A stretch of 64,000 bases of DNA. Source: Gammaproteobacteria bacterium. Its GTDB lineage: Bacteria; Pseudomonadota; Gammaproteobacteria; Burkholderiales; Rhodocyclaceae. The notes beneath the pieces were generated by a model. It was not told the origin of the DNA and ran no database searches. It saw nothing but the letters and a program-made list of their open reading frames with translations. The translations under genes were made by a program, and so were the position numbers. The stretch lies in contig JARFTZ010000038.1 of the NCBI GenBank assembly GCA_029289235.1, positions 62,001 to 126,000 of the forward strand, read 5' to 3'. How positions within the stretch are numbered: the stretch's first letter is position 1; the number at the start of each line of letters is the position of its first letter. Shown in pieces: positions 51,249-61,234 of the stretch.

Positions 51249-52032
51249 TGAGTATGTGGAGCACCGCCTCGTGCAGGCGCGGACAACCGCAAGCAACTAT
51301 GTGGCCGCCGTCTTCCGGGCGTTCGCCGGCGAGGTTGCTGACCCTGCCGCCGGCCTGTTCAATGATCGGGATCAATGCCGCGATGTCGTACGGCTGCAAG
51401 GAAAACTCCACGCAGATGTCGATCTGCCCCGAGGCGAGCATGGCCATCGCATAGCATTCGCCGCCGTAGCGCGTCATCAGCGCCTGGTCTGCCAGTCTGT
51501 TGAAATGAACCCGCGGATGCCTCCCGATCGGTTCGGGCGATGTGGTGTGCAGTATCGCCTGGTCGATCCGGATGTCCTTTCGGGTTGAAAGACGGTGTTC
51601 GCCTTGTGTTCCGCTGCGCCATGCGCTTCTACCGTCTGCCCAGAAACGCTCGTTGGTGAATGGCTGGCTCATCATTCCCATTGTCGCGCGCCCGTCGAGC
51701 AACAAGCCAATCAGCGTCCCCCAGACCGGAATTCCGCACAGGAAGGGGCGGGTGCCATCGACCGGGTCGAGGATCCATTGAATGGGGCCGCTGCCGGTGG
51801 TGCCGAATTCTTCGCCCATGATGGAGTGTTCCGGGAATCTCGCGCTGATCAGGTCGCGTATCGCCCGTTCTGCCTCGCGGTCGGCATCGGTGACGGGATC
51901 GAAGCGGAATCCTTCCTTGGGTTTTGTGCCGATGTTCAGGTCGCCTTGTGCGCGGAATCGCGGCAGGGTCTGCCGGTCGGCCGCGTCGGCGAGCGCGTGA
52001 AAGAAGGCGATGTCTGGTAGTTCGGGGTTCAT
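51241..52032 (-). CDS. Inositol monophosphatase-family phosphatase (histidinol-phosphatase-like)
   Basis: FDPVTDADREAERAIRDLISARFPEHSIMGEEFG, WILDPVDGTRPFLCGIPVWGTLIGL, QPYDIAALIPIIEQAGGRVSNLAG. Confidence 0.88.
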   Translation of the reverse strand: MNPELPDIAFFHALADAADRQTLPRFRAQGDLNIGTKPKEGFRFDPVTDADREAERAIRDLISARFPEHSIMGEEFGTTGSGPIQWILDPVDGTRPFLCGIPVWGTLIGLLLDGRATMGMMSQPFTNERFWADGRSAWRSGTQGEHRLSTRKDIRIDQAILHTTSPEPIGRHPRVHFNRLADQALMTRYGGECYAMAMLASGQIDICVEFSLQPYDIAALIPIIEQAGGRVSNLAGERPEDGGHIVACGCPRLHEAVLHILNG

Positions 52033-52108
52033 GGTTCAACGTGATCCAGTTGTGATTTGCTCGATTGTGCGTGATATTATCCGTTGTATTCTTTTTCAAG
52101 GATGTTGT

Positions 52109-52921
52109 GTGCTCGATTATGATGTTTTTCCGGAGCAGCGGCAATCTCTAATCAGAGAATTGTTGCGCAGGGAGGGGCGCGTGGTGTGCGTGAAGCTTTC
52201 TCGGGAGCTTCAGGTGTCCGAGCACACGATTCGCCGAGATTTGCAGGAACTGGCGCGCGAGGGGGCGTGCAAACGGGTTTATGGAGGCGCTGTCGCGCTG
52301 TCGCCGGCATCGGCAAGTTTTGCGAATCGTGTTGAAGAGGGGCAGGCCAGGAAGGCGCTTCTGGGGAAAACCGGTGCACAACTCATCCGGGGAGGCGGAT
52401 GCATCTTCATCGACGCGGGTACCACGAATCTTGCAATAGCCAAATCGATACCCTCGGAGTTGTCCCTCACGGTGGTTACCAATGCACCGTCCATCGCGGC
52501 GGAAGCAATGAATCTGCCGCATTGCGAGGTAATCATGCTGGGGGGGCGGATTCAGGCAAGAACTGGCGGGGCGCTGGGCATAACGGCGCTCAGGCAACTT
52601 GAAGGCATGCGTTTTGACCAGTGTTTTCTCGGCGCCTGCGCGCTCGACGCGGAGGAGGGCCTGACCGTGTTCGATTACGACGATGCGGAGTTCAAGCGCG
52701 CGTTGGTGCGCCAGAGCAGCGAGGTGGTCGTGGCGCTGACGGTTGACAAGATGCCGAGCGTCGCAAGATACGACGTCGTTTCATGCGGCGAGATATCGGT
52801 CCTCGTGGTTGAACCGGATGTTCCACAAGACAAGGTAGCGGCGTTCGTCGAAAAGGGCGTGGATGTCCGCTTTTCCGGCGGGGATGATCCGGGCATCGAA
52901 GTACTGCGGATTCCTCGATGA
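52109..52921 (+). CDS. DeoR-family transcriptional regulator
   Basis: EQRQSLIRELLRREGRVVCVKLSRELQVSEHTIRRDLQELAREGACKRVYGGAV; likely GTG start at 52109. Confidence 0.9.
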   Translation: MLDYDVFPEQRQSLIRELLRREGRVVCVKLSRELQVSEHTIRRDLQELAREGACKRVYGGAVALSPASASFANRVEEGQARKALLGKTGAQLIRGGGCIFIDAGTTNLAIAKSIPSELSLTVVTNAPSIAAEAMNLPHCEVIMLGGRIQARTGGALGITALRQLEGMRFDQCFLGACALDAEEGLTVFDYDDAEFKRALVRQSSEVVVALTVDKMPSVARYDVVSCGEISVLVVEPDVPQDKVAAFVEKGVDVRFSGGDDPGIEVLRIPR

Positions 52922-53153
52922 TATCGAGGCGCATCGCGATCGACATGCGGAAGAAAGGTGAGGCGCTGGAGGCCGTGGCGGTGTGCGCGGGGATCGCAGT
53001 TGATCTGCTTGAGTGCAGGAGAGTTTCGTTGCTTGCAAAAGGTGACCTGATTCCCTGAACTGGTTCTTGGCAGAAGGATTGGAGACTTCATTTCACGAAA
53101 GGGTAACAAGCGCTGGCTAACGTCCACCTGACAACAAACGCTCGGAGTCAGGC

Positions 53154-53339
53154 ATGCAAACCAAAAAATACAATCTCCAGGAATCGCTTGAGGCGTTTGT
53201 CAGCGCGCTCGAGAAATGCGCACTGGCAACCGTCAGGATGAAGGCTGCGGTAGCGCGAATGCAGAAGAGCAATGCGCTCCTGAAAGAGGCGGCGCAAGGA
53301 ATCGTCCGGCCTTTGCTGCTTACCCGGGAAGAGGTTTGA
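53154..53339 (+). CDS. Small hypothetical protein
   Basis: 61 aa MQTKKYNLQESLEAFVSALEKCALATVRMKAAVARMQKS...; helical composition, no recognised family. Confidence 0.35.
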   Translation: MQTKKYNLQESLEAFVSALEKCALATVRMKAAVARMQKSNALLKEAAQGIVRPLLLTREEV

Positions 53340-53361
53340 GTCGAGGGGGATGGGCAAGGGC

Positions 53362-54447
53362 TCAGGTCGCCAGATCTCCGTAGAGACTGTGATCGCGTCC
53401 GGTGCCGCTCCCTGACTTGCGGCTACCGAGGCGCTTGACCGAGTTGCCGACGAACAACCGGCCGCTCAACAGCAGGTGGCAGAAGGGGGCGTCCGGCGAC
53501 GCGATACGGCGCAGCAGCAGGCGCAGGGCCTCGGCGCCGAGTTCGTCGCGCGGGACATGCACGGCGGTCAGCGGGATGTCGTGCGTTTCCGCGAGGTTGA
53601 AACCGTCCATGCTCATGACCGAAATGTCGCCGGGGATGCTTAGCCCGCGCTCCAGCAACTCGGCGATTGCCCCGGAGGCCATGAAGTCGCCGCCGGCGAG
53701 AATGGCCGTCGGGTAGTGTTCGCGATCGAGTCTGGCGAGGTGCGCGGCGATGGCCTGGCGCGCTTCCTCGGCGGCGAAACCGGCGGTGGTGACGAGCTGG
53801 CGATTGTCGTCGAAGGCGATGTTGTGCGCGGCAAAGGCTTCGCGCGCGCCGGCCAGGCGTCGCTCCATGGTGGCCCGGCGCAGACACATCAGCGCCACGA
53901 TGTCGCGGTGGCCGTGCGCGATCAGATAGTTCGCCGAATAGCGTCCGACGAGCTGGTGATCGGGCGAGACGGCGTCAAGGCGCATGCTGTCCGCATCGCA
54001 GTTGATCAGTACGCAGGGTTTGCCGATATCGGCGGCGAGCGCATGCACGTGCGGATCGTCGATGCCGATGATCAGCGCCGCGTCGCATGCCGGATTGCCA
54101 AGCTTGCTCAGGAACAGGGGGACGTCCGCATCGTTTTCCTCCAGGGCGCAATAGCTCAGGTGGACGTCGCTGTTTTCCACCGCATCGCGGATGCCCTGGA
54201 CGACCTTGTAATAGAAGATATCCGCGCGCAGGTCGAAGGCGCGCTTCGGGGCGAAGACCGTGACGTTGCTGAACAGCATTCGTCCGCCGGTGAGGTTGTC
54301 CAGCACGCCGTGCGTGCGGGCGCATTCGAGCACCTTCTGCCGGATCGTGGCGCTGGTATTCGCCTTGCCGGCGAGTACCCGTGAGACGGTGCTGATGGAG
54401 ACGCCGGTCTGCCGCGCTATTTCACCGATCTTGAGTTTTCCGCCCAT
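53362..54447 (-). CDS. LacI-family transcriptional regulator
   Basis: LKIGEIARQTGVSISTVSRVLAGKANTSATIRQKVLECARTHGV and periplasmic-binding-like core; ATG at 54447. Confidence 0.93.
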   Translation of the reverse strand: MGGKLKIGEIARQTGVSISTVSRVLAGKANTSATIRQKVLECARTHGVLDNLTGGRMLFSNVTVFAPKRAFDLRADIFYYKVVQGIRDAVENSDVHLSYCALEENDADVPLFLSKLGNPACDAALIIGIDDPHVHALAADIGKPCVLINCDADSMRLDAVSPDHQLVGRYSANYLIAHGHRDIVALMCLRRATMERRLAGAREAFAAHNIAFDDNRQLVTTAGFAAEEARQAIAAHLARLDREHYPTAILAGGDFMASGAIAELLERGLSIPGDISVMSMDGFNLAETHDIPLTAVHVPRDELGAEALRLLLRRIASPDAPFCHLLLSGRLFVGNSVKRLGSRKSGSGTGRDHSLYGDLAT

Positions 54448-54467
54448 GGCTGATCTTCGGCACATTA

Positions 54468-54481
54468 TGCAAAAATTTGCA
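54468..54481. promoter_or_regulatory. Candidate LacI-family operator
   Basis: TGCAAA-AA-TTTGCA dyad 20 bp upstream of the LacI-type regulator start. Confidence 0.5.
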
Positions 54482-54712
54482 CGGACGATTATCCTATGTA
54501 ATTCAATGAATTGAATTCGTATTTCGAGGGTTTTCAAAGGTTTTGTGAAAATATTTGCGGAGTATTTCGTTGATTCGCGGGGAGGCCCGGTGTTTACTGC
54601 GTTTCCTCGGGACCGGACCTGAAAATAACGGTGCGCCAACAAGAATTCATACGCTCCGATTACGGCGAGGTCTTGCAGAGCAGGGTTCATTCGATAAATC
54701 AGGAGGACGAAC

Positions 54713-55678
54713 ATGAAACTGAAGTATCTGGGTCTGGCAATCGCACTGGGCATGGCTGCCCATTCCGTTGGCGCCGTCGAGAAAATGCGCCTTGGCCACG
54801 GCTTGCCGGAAGATCACGCAGTACACAAGGCCGTGGTGAAATTCGCGGACCTCGTCAAGGAGCGGTCCAACGGCGACATCGAGATCAAGGTGTTCGCCAA
54901 CGGCGTGCTGGGCAACGAGCGCGAGATGCTCGAACAGGTGCAGAACGGCGTGCTGGAAATCACCAAGGCGAGCGCCTCGCCGCTGGAAACCTTCTCGCCG
55001 GACTACAAGGTATTCAACCTGCCGTTCGTCTTCCGCGACCGCGATCACTTCTTCAATGTGCTGACCAGCCCGGTCGGTGAATCGATCCTCGCGTCGTCGA
55101 AGAAGAGCGGTTTCATCGGCCTCGCCTATTACGATTCCGGCGCCCGCAGCTTCTACGCCAAGAAGCCGATCAATACCCCGGACGACTTGAAGGGGATGAA
55201 GATCCGCGTGCAGCAGAGCCCGACGACGATCAAGATGATCCAGGCGATCGGTGCGACGCCGACCCCGATGGCATGGGGCGAAGTCTATCCGGCACTGCAG
55301 ACTGGCGTCGTCGATGGCGCCGAGAACAACGTCACCGCGCTGACCAACGGCCGCCACGGCGAAGTCACCAAGTTCTACTCCGAGACCGAGCATCAGATCG
55401 TCCCGGACGTGCTGGTGATGTCTGCTGCCCGCTGGGATTCGCTGAAGAAGCCGCAGCAGGAGATCATCAAGAAGGCGGCGCTCGACTCGTTCGAGTATCA
55501 GAAAACGCTGTGGGGTGCCTTCGAGAAGGTCGAGCGCGAGAAGTCGCTGGCGATGGGCGTGAAGTTCAACACGCCGGACAAGAAGGCCTTCGTCGCCAAG
55601 GTCAAGCCGATGATGGACCAGGAGCGCAAGGATCCGGCCATCGCCAAGCTTCTCGACGGTATCGCCGCCGTAAAGTAA
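54713..55678 (+). CDS. dctP: TRAP transporter substrate-binding protein DctP
   Basis: LRLGHGLPEDHAVHKAVVKFADLVKERSNGDIEIKVFANGVLGNEREMLEQVQNG...GMKIRVQQSPTTIKMIQAIGATPTPMAWGEVYPALQTGVVDGAENN. Confidence 0.95.
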   Translation: MKLKYLGLAIALGMAAHSVGAVEKMRLGHGLPEDHAVHKAVVKFADLVKERSNGDIEIKVFANGVLGNEREMLEQVQNGVLEITKASASPLETFSPDYKVFNLPFVFRDRDHFFNVLTSPVGESILASSKKSGFIGLAYYDSGARSFYAKKPINTPDDLKGMKIRVQQSPTTIKMIQAIGATPTPMAWGEVYPALQTGVVDGAENNVTALTNGRHGEVTKFYSETEHQIVPDVLVMSAARWDSLKKPQQEIIKKAALDSFEYQKTLWGAFEKVEREKSLAMGVKFNTPDKKAFVAKVKPMMDQERKDPAIAKLLDGIAAVK

Positions 55679-55730
55679 TTCCCTGTTTTCTGACGTAACC
55701 GACCTTCCCTGTCCGGAACCACGGAAGAGC

Positions 55731-55801
55731 CCGTCACCCCGGCGAAGGCCGGGGTCCAGTATGTAGATGTTGCTGGATTCCGGCATTCGCCGGAATGACG
55801 A
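55731..55801. repeat. Dispersed palindromic repeat, copy F (paired)
   Basis: CCGTCACCCCGGCGAAGGCCGGGGTCCAG...TGGATTCCGGCATTCGCCGGAATGACGA between dctP and dctQ. Confidence 0.88.
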
Positions 55802-55851
55802 GTCTCTGTCGATTCAGTGGTTTCTCGGGGCGTGTCGACCCGGGGTCGCCC

Positions 55852-56409
55852 ATGAATGCCCTTTTCCGCCTGAAGCAGCCGGTCGACCGGCTGCTTGAGA
55901 CGACGCTTGTCGGTCTCTTCTTCGTCCTGTTTTCCTGCGTGATCATCCAGGTGTTCACGCGCTACGTGCTCAACGATCCGTCGATCTTCACCGAGGAGAC
56001 GTCGCGCCTGGCGATCATCTGGCTGAGCCTGCTTGGCACGGCCTACGCCTGCGGTCGCCTGGAGCACATGGCCTACACGATGTTTCCGGAGAAGCTCAAG
56101 GACGGCGCGCTGCTCACGCACATGCGCACGGTCGCACTCATCGTCCTGTTCTTCGCAGTGACGGTGATGTGCTACGGCGGCGGCCGGCTGGTGTTGCGTG
56201 CGCTGCAGTTCAATCAGCGCTCGGCGACGCTGGCCTTGCCGATGGGCTATATCTACCTGTGCATCCCGATCAGCGGCCTGCTGATCGTCTTCTACCAGTT
56301 GCTGATCCTCAAGAAGCCGCAGCAGTTCCGCGCCGCCGACGAGGTGGAAGTGGCGCTGGAACACATTGCCGAGGAGGAGCGCAAGCTGGCCTCCGGCGAG
56401 GAGAACTAG
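55852..56409 (+). CDS. dctQ: TRAP transporter small permease DctQ
   Basis: VIIQVFTRYVLNDPSIFTEETSRLAIIWLSLLGTAYACGRLEHMA; ATG at 55852. Confidence 0.92.
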   Translation: MNALFRLKQPVDRLLETTLVGLFFVLFSCVIIQVFTRYVLNDPSIFTEETSRLAIIWLSLLGTAYACGRLEHMAYTMFPEKLKDGALLTHMRTVALIVLFFAVTVMCYGGGRLVLRALQFNQRSATLALPMGYIYLCIPISGLLIVFYQLLILKKPQQFRAADEVEVALEHIAEEERKLASGEEN

Positions 56410-56411
56410 CC

Positions 56412-57719
56412 ATGCTCGAACTGATCATCCTCGGCGTGGTATTCACGGTCCTGCTCTTCTTCGGCGTGCCGGTCAGCTTCTGCATCGGCATCGCCACGCT
56501 GCTTGCGCTGTTCAACGTGACGCCCGATATTCCGACCGCCTTCGTCATCTCGGCGCAGCGCATGACCTCCAGCCTCGACAGCTTCACGCTGGTGGCCATC
56601 CCGCTGTTCATCCTGGCGGGCAGCATGATGAACACCGGCGGCATCGCCCTGCGCCTGATCGACTTCGCCAAGGTCATCGTCGGCTGGCTGCCCGGCTCGC
56701 TGGCGCACATCTCCTGCGTGGCGAACGCGCTGTTCGGGGCGATTTCCGGTTCCGCCGTCGCCTCGGCCGCTGCCGTGGGTTCGACACTGTCGCCACTGCA
56801 GCGCAAGGAAAAGTACGACATGCCGTTCTGCGCGGCGGTCAACGTGGCCTCCTCGCCGTGCGGCTTGCTGATTCCGCCCTCGGGCGCGCTGATCGTCTAC
56901 TCGCTGATCTCGGGCGGGACGCCGGTCGATGTGCTGTTCGTCGCCGGCTACGTGCCCGGTCTGCTGATGATGATCGCGGTGATGGCGTGGGTGGCCTGGA
57001 AGGCGCGCGGCGGCTTCCTGCCGGCCACCGTGCATCGGTATTCGGTCGGCGAATCCCTGCGCATCGCCTTGCGCGCCATTCCGGCGCTGCTGCTGGTCGT
57101 GATCATCATGGGCGGCATCGTCGCCGGGGTGTTCACCGCGACGGAAGCCGCCGGCGTCGCCGCGCTCTACACCTTTATCCTCGGCCGCTTCTTCTACAAG
57201 AGCCTGACCTGGAAGGGGCTGGTGAAGGCGACGCTCGACGCGTCGGTCGGCACCGCGGTGGTGATGCTGATGGTCGGCGTGTCGATGACCATGTCCTGGC
57301 TGCTGGCCAGCACGGGCTCGGCGAAGATGCTGGCCGAAGCGATCATCGCCTTTTCCGACAACCCCTACGTGCTGATGATGCTGTTCAACGTGCTGCTGCT
57401 CCTGCTCGGCACCTTCCTCGACATCACGCCGGGGCTGCTGATCTTCACGCCGATCTTCCTGCCGGTGGCGATGAAGCTCGGCATCTCGCCGGTGCATTTC
57501 GGGATCATCATCACTTTCAACCTGTGCATCGGCATCGCCACGCCGCCGGTCGGCAGCACCCTGTTCGTCGCCGCGCGCGTCTCGCAGGTGTCGCTGAGCC
57601 TGCTCACCCGGCCGCTGTTGCCGATGTTCGCCTTGCAGATCATCGCGCTGTTCCTGGTGACCTACATCCCGGAACTGTCGCTGTGGTTGCCCAAACTGAT
57701 TCTTGGAAAGGCCGGCTGA
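56412..57719 (+). CDS. dctM: TRAP transporter large permease DctM
   Basis: MLELIILGVVFTVLLFFGVPVSFCIGIATLL...AISGSAVASAAAVGSTLSPLQ...PPSGALIVYSLISGGTPVDVLFVAGYVPGL. Confidence 0.94.
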   Translation: MLELIILGVVFTVLLFFGVPVSFCIGIATLLALFNVTPDIPTAFVISAQRMTSSLDSFTLVAIPLFILAGSMMNTGGIALRLIDFAKVIVGWLPGSLAHISCVANALFGAISGSAVASAAAVGSTLSPLQRKEKYDMPFCAAVNVASSPCGLLIPPSGALIVYSLISGGTPVDVLFVAGYVPGLLMMIAVMAWVAWKARGGFLPATVHRYSVGESLRIALRAIPALLLVVIIMGGIVAGVFTATEAAGVAALYTFILGRFFYKSLTWKGLVKATLDASVGTAVVMLMVGVSMTMSWLLASTGSAKMLAEAIIAFSDNPYVLMMLFNVLLLLLGTFLDITPGLLIFTPIFLPVAMKLGISPVHFGIIITFNLCIGIATPPVGSTLFVAARVSQVSLSLLTRPLLPMFALQIIALFLVTYIPELSLWLPKLILGKAG

Positions 57720-57828
57720 CGCGCGCCGGCATTCCTCTCCCGTAGTAAGGCCGCGAGCCCCCGAAATGCCCCCGATTCCGCAGGGGCAGGGGAGCGGCAC
57801 GATTGAAGACTTGCCCAAGGAGATTGCC

Positions 57829-60231
57829 ATGTCCATGTCCCGCAACCCGTTCTTCTCGCTGATCGCCAAGGAGGGGAACCGTCTCGCGTTCCTTGGCGAC
57901 GCTGCGCACGTCGTCCATGTCTTTGTTCTCGAAGAGGATCTGATCCGCGTCATGCTGCTGCCGGGGGGCGATCTGCGCTTCCCGCGCACCTGGGCGATCG
58001 CGCCGGGGCAGGACGACGTTCCGGTCGAAGGGCGCGACCGGCTCGACCTCTCGGGTTTCTCCCTGCCGGCATACGGCTTTGAAGAGAGACCGGATGAATT
58101 CGTGATCGCGACGCCGCGCGTGCGGCTGACGATCCGCCGCGAAGGCTTCCTGTGCCGCTGGGAAATGCAATCCGGTGACGGCTGGCAGGTGGTGGCCGCC
58201 GATCGCCCGACGCAGGCCTACAACTTCGGCTGGTGGGACGACAAGGTCTACCACTACCTGAAGCGCGAACGCGACGAGATGTATTTCGGCATCGGCGAAC
58301 GGGCCGGCGACGCCAACCGCCTGGGCCAGAGCTATCGGCTGTGCAATGTCGATCCGATGGGCTACAGCGCGCGTACGACCGACCCGCTGTACAAACATAT
58401 CCCGTTCTACCTGACCTGGAAGCAGGAAAGCCAACTGGCCTTCGGCCTGTTCTACGACACGCTGTCCGACTGCACCTTCGACATGGGCAAGGAGCTGGAC
58501 AACTACCACGGCCACTACCGGTATTTCAAGGCTGATCATGGCGACCTAGACTACTACTTTTTCGCTGGCGGAACGGTGGCCGAGGTCACGCGGCGCTTCA
58601 CCTGGCTGACCGGCAAGCCGGCGTTCACGCCGAAGTGGGGCCTCGGCTATTCCGGTTCGACGATGTCCTACACCGACGCGCCCGATGCGCAGGTACGCAT
58701 GGCCGAGTTCCTCGACGGCTGCCGCGAGCACGACATCCTCTGCGACTCGTTCCACCTGTCGTCCGGCTACACCTCGATCGGGCCGAAGCGCTACGTGTTC
58801 AACTGGAACCGCGAGAAGTTTCCCGACCCGGCCGGGTTCGTGCAGAGCTACCTGGACAACGGCGTGAAGCTGTGTCCCAACATCAAGCCCTGCCTGCTGC
58901 ACGACCATCCGCGTTTTGCCGAAGCCGAGGCAGCCGGCCTGTTCATCAAGGACCCCGACGGCAGCCCGACGCGCGTCCAGTTCTGGGACGAGACCGGGGC
59001 CTACCTCGACTTCACCAACCCGGCAACTTACGCCTGGTGGAAGGCGCGCGTGACCGATGCGCTGCTCGATTACGGCATCGCTTCGACCTGGAACGACAAC
59101 AACGAATTCGAAATCTGGAGCGACAAGCCGCTGGTCGACGGCTTCGGCCAGCCGCGCCGCGCCTGCGAAGCGAAGCCGCTGCAGACGCTGCTGATGATCA
59201 AGGCTTCGCGCGAAGCGCAGGCCGCGCATACGCCGGACAAGCGCCCCTTCCTGATCTCGCGCTCCGGCGCTGCCGGCATGCAGCGCTACGTGCAGACCTG
59301 GTCGGGCGACAACTACACTTCCTGGGAAACGTTGCGCTACAACATTCGCATGGGCCTCGGTCTCGCGCTGTGCGGCGTGTCCAATACCGGCCACGACATC
59401 GGCGGCTTCTCCGGGCCGAAACCCGAGCCGGAGCTCTTCCTGCGCTGGGTGCAGCACGGCGTGTTTCTGCCGCGCTTCTCGATCCACTCGTGGAACGATG
59501 ACGGCACGGCGAACGAACCGTGGATGTACCCTGAGATCACGCCCCACGTGCGCGAGCTGATCAAGTTCCGCTATCGCCTGATTCCGTACCTGTACGACCT
59601 GCTGTGGCGCTATCACGATCGCTTTGAACCGATGATGCGGCCGACCTTCCACGACTTCCCTGACGATCCGTGCTGTTTCGCGGAAAACGACGAAATGCTG
59701 ATCGGCGGCAAGCTGCTCGTTGCCTCGGTCGTCGAACCCGGGCAGCGCGCGCGCGCGGTGTATCTGCCGCAAGGAGCAAACTGGTACGACTACTGGAGCG
59801 GCGAGCATTTCGCCGGCGGGCAGGAGATCGTCCTGCCGGCGCCATGGGACCGGCCGCCACTGCTGGCGCGCGAAGGCTCGATCCTGCCGCTCAACCTCGC
59901 CGAGCAACACTTCGCGCAGCCGGCTGACGAGCGCGGCTTCGCGCTGTTCCCGCACAAGGGTGAGGGCGTGGTCGAGGATACGTTCTTCGAGGATGACGGC
60001 GAAAGCCTGGCCTACCTCGGCGACGGGCGCGGCGAATGGCGGATTCGCGTGGAAGCGGGGGCCGGGGAACTGTCACTGGATCTTGCCGCATCGGGGTCCG
60101 CTGTCGTGCACGCCGAGGGAGTGACGATTCTTCTGCCGCGACAGGAAATACGTGCTATCCGCACGGTGTCCGGGCGGGTTGTCGGCAATGCCGTCAACGG
60201 CGAATGGCGTGAGGTGCGGCTGGTTCTTTGA
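57829..60231 (+). CDS. GH31-family alpha-glycosidase
   Basis: FGIGERAGDANRLGQSYRLCNVDPMGY, SGYTSIGPKRYVFNWNREKFPDP, GIASTWNDNNEFEIW, RSGAAGMQRYVQTWSGDNYTSWETLRYNIRMGLGLALCGVSNTGHDIGGF; no signal peptide seen. Confidence 0.9.
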   Translation: MSMSRNPFFSLIAKEGNRLAFLGDAAHVVHVFVLEEDLIRVMLLPGGDLRFPRTWAIAPGQDDVPVEGRDRLDLSGFSLPAYGFEERPDEFVIATPRVRLTIRREGFLCRWEMQSGDGWQVVAADRPTQAYNFGWWDDKVYHYLKRERDEMYFGIGERAGDANRLGQSYRLCNVDPMGYSARTTDPLYKHIPFYLTWKQESQLAFGLFYDTLSDCTFDMGKELDNYHGHYRYFKADHGDLDYYFFAGGTVAEVTRRFTWLTGKPAFTPKWGLGYSGSTMSYTDAPDAQVRMAEFLDGCREHDILCDSFHLSSGYTSIGPKRYVFNWNREKFPDPAGFVQSYLDNGVKLCPNIKPCLLHDHPRFAEAEAAGLFIKDPDGSPTRVQFWDETGAYLDFTNPATYAWWKARVTDALLDYGIASTWNDNNEFEIWSDKPLVDGFGQPRRACEAKPLQTLLMIKASREAQAAHTPDKRPFLISRSGAAGMQRYVQTWSGDNYTSWETLRYNIRMGLGLALCGVSNTGHDIGGFSGPKPEPELFLRWVQHGVFLPRFSIHSWNDDGTANEPWMYPEITPHVRELIKFRYRLIPYLYDLLWRYHDRFEPMMRPTFHDFPDDPCCFAENDEMLIGGKLLVASVVEPGQRARAVYLPQGANWYDYWSGEHFAGGQEIVLPAPWDRPPLLAREGSILPLNLAEQHFAQPADERGFALFPHKGEGVVEDTFFEDDGESLAYLGDGRGEWRIRVEAGAGELSLDLAASGSAVVHAEGVTILLPRQEIRAIRTVSGRVVGNAVNGEWREVRLVL

Positions 60232-60250
60232 GTTGCGCGGACTGGGGTGG

Positions 60251-61144
60251 CTACACTACCCACGCCGCCCAGAGCGTCAGCGTCAGCATCGAGAGGAGCG
60301 TCGTAGCCGAAATGAGCCAGGCGACGCTCTTGCCGTCGCCGCCCATGCGCATTGCCAGGATGTAGGCCGAGGACGCGGTCGGCAGGGCGGAAAAGAGTAC
60401 GACGACTTTGTAATACAGGCCGGACAGCCCGAGCCGCGAGCCGACGAAGACGGCGATTGCCGGCAGGATCAACAGCTTGACCACGCTCAGCCAGCCCGAA
60501 AACACCTTGAGTCCGGCGGTGCCTTCGAGGCGCAAGGCGGCACCTACGGCCAGCAGGCCGAGGGCGATCGAGGCGTCGGCCAGACGGCCGAGAAAGATCT
60601 GCGCCGGTTTGGGGGCAACGAAGCCCGAGAAATTCAGCGCGAAGCCGAGCGCCGTGGCCCAGATCAGGGGGTTGCGGGCAATCTCCCGCAACAGTCCGCG
60701 TTGCCCGTGTCGCGCCAGCATGCCGACGGAAACCAGATTAACCACCGGGACGGCCGCGCCGATGATGATCCCCATCGCGGCGACACCCGGTGCGCCGAAA
60801 AGCATGCTGACGACCGCCAGGCCGATGTAGGAGTTGAAGCGGAAGGCGCACTGGTACATCGAGGCGTAGGTCAGCGACGGAATCCGGGTGAAAGGTTTGG
60901 GCAGCAACCCCAGCACCATGCCGCAGGCGATGACGATGAACGCGGTGCCGACGAGCGGCAGCGCGGCCGCGAGATCGATATGCGTCTTGACCAGCGCGGT
61001 GACCAGCAGGGCCGGAAAGAGGATGAAATAGACCAGTTTTTCCACGCCGCCCCAGAAATGGTCGCCGAGATGCATCCAGCGCCGGATCGCGGCGCCGAGC
61101 AGGATGAGGGAAAAATCGGGGAGCAGCAGGAGGGCAGTGTTCAT
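60251..61144 (-). CDS. AEC-family (auxin efflux carrier-like) transporter
   Basis: ~10 TM; LVYFILFPALLVTALVKTHIDL; ALPTASSAYILAMRMGGDGKSVAWLISATTLLSMLTL. Confidence 0.87.
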   Translation of the reverse strand: MNTALLLLPDFSLILLGAAIRRWMHLGDHFWGGVEKLVYFILFPALLVTALVKTHIDLAAALPLVGTAFIVIACGMVLGLLPKPFTRIPSLTYASMYQCAFRFNSYIGLAVVSMLFGAPGVAAMGIIIGAAVPVVNLVSVGMLARHGQRGLLREIARNPLIWATALGFALNFSGFVAPKPAQIFLGRLADASIALGLLAVGAALRLEGTAGLKVFSGWLSVVKLLILPAIAVFVGSRLGLSGLYYKVVVLFSALPTASSAYILAMRMGGDGKSVAWLISATTLLSMLTLTLWAAWVV

Positions 61145-61189
61145 GGCGGGATGGTAACGGTTTGGCCCCTTTTTCGGCGGTTGCAGGCG

Positions 61190-61214
61190 AAAAAATGCCG
61201 GGCAAGCGCCCGGC
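61190..61214 (-). terminator. Rho-independent terminator after DapA-family gene
   Basis: Minus strand GCCGGGC-GCTT-GCCCGGC-ATTTTTT. Confidence 0.85.
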
Positions 61215-61234
61215 AAACAGGAGGATGCCTGAAA

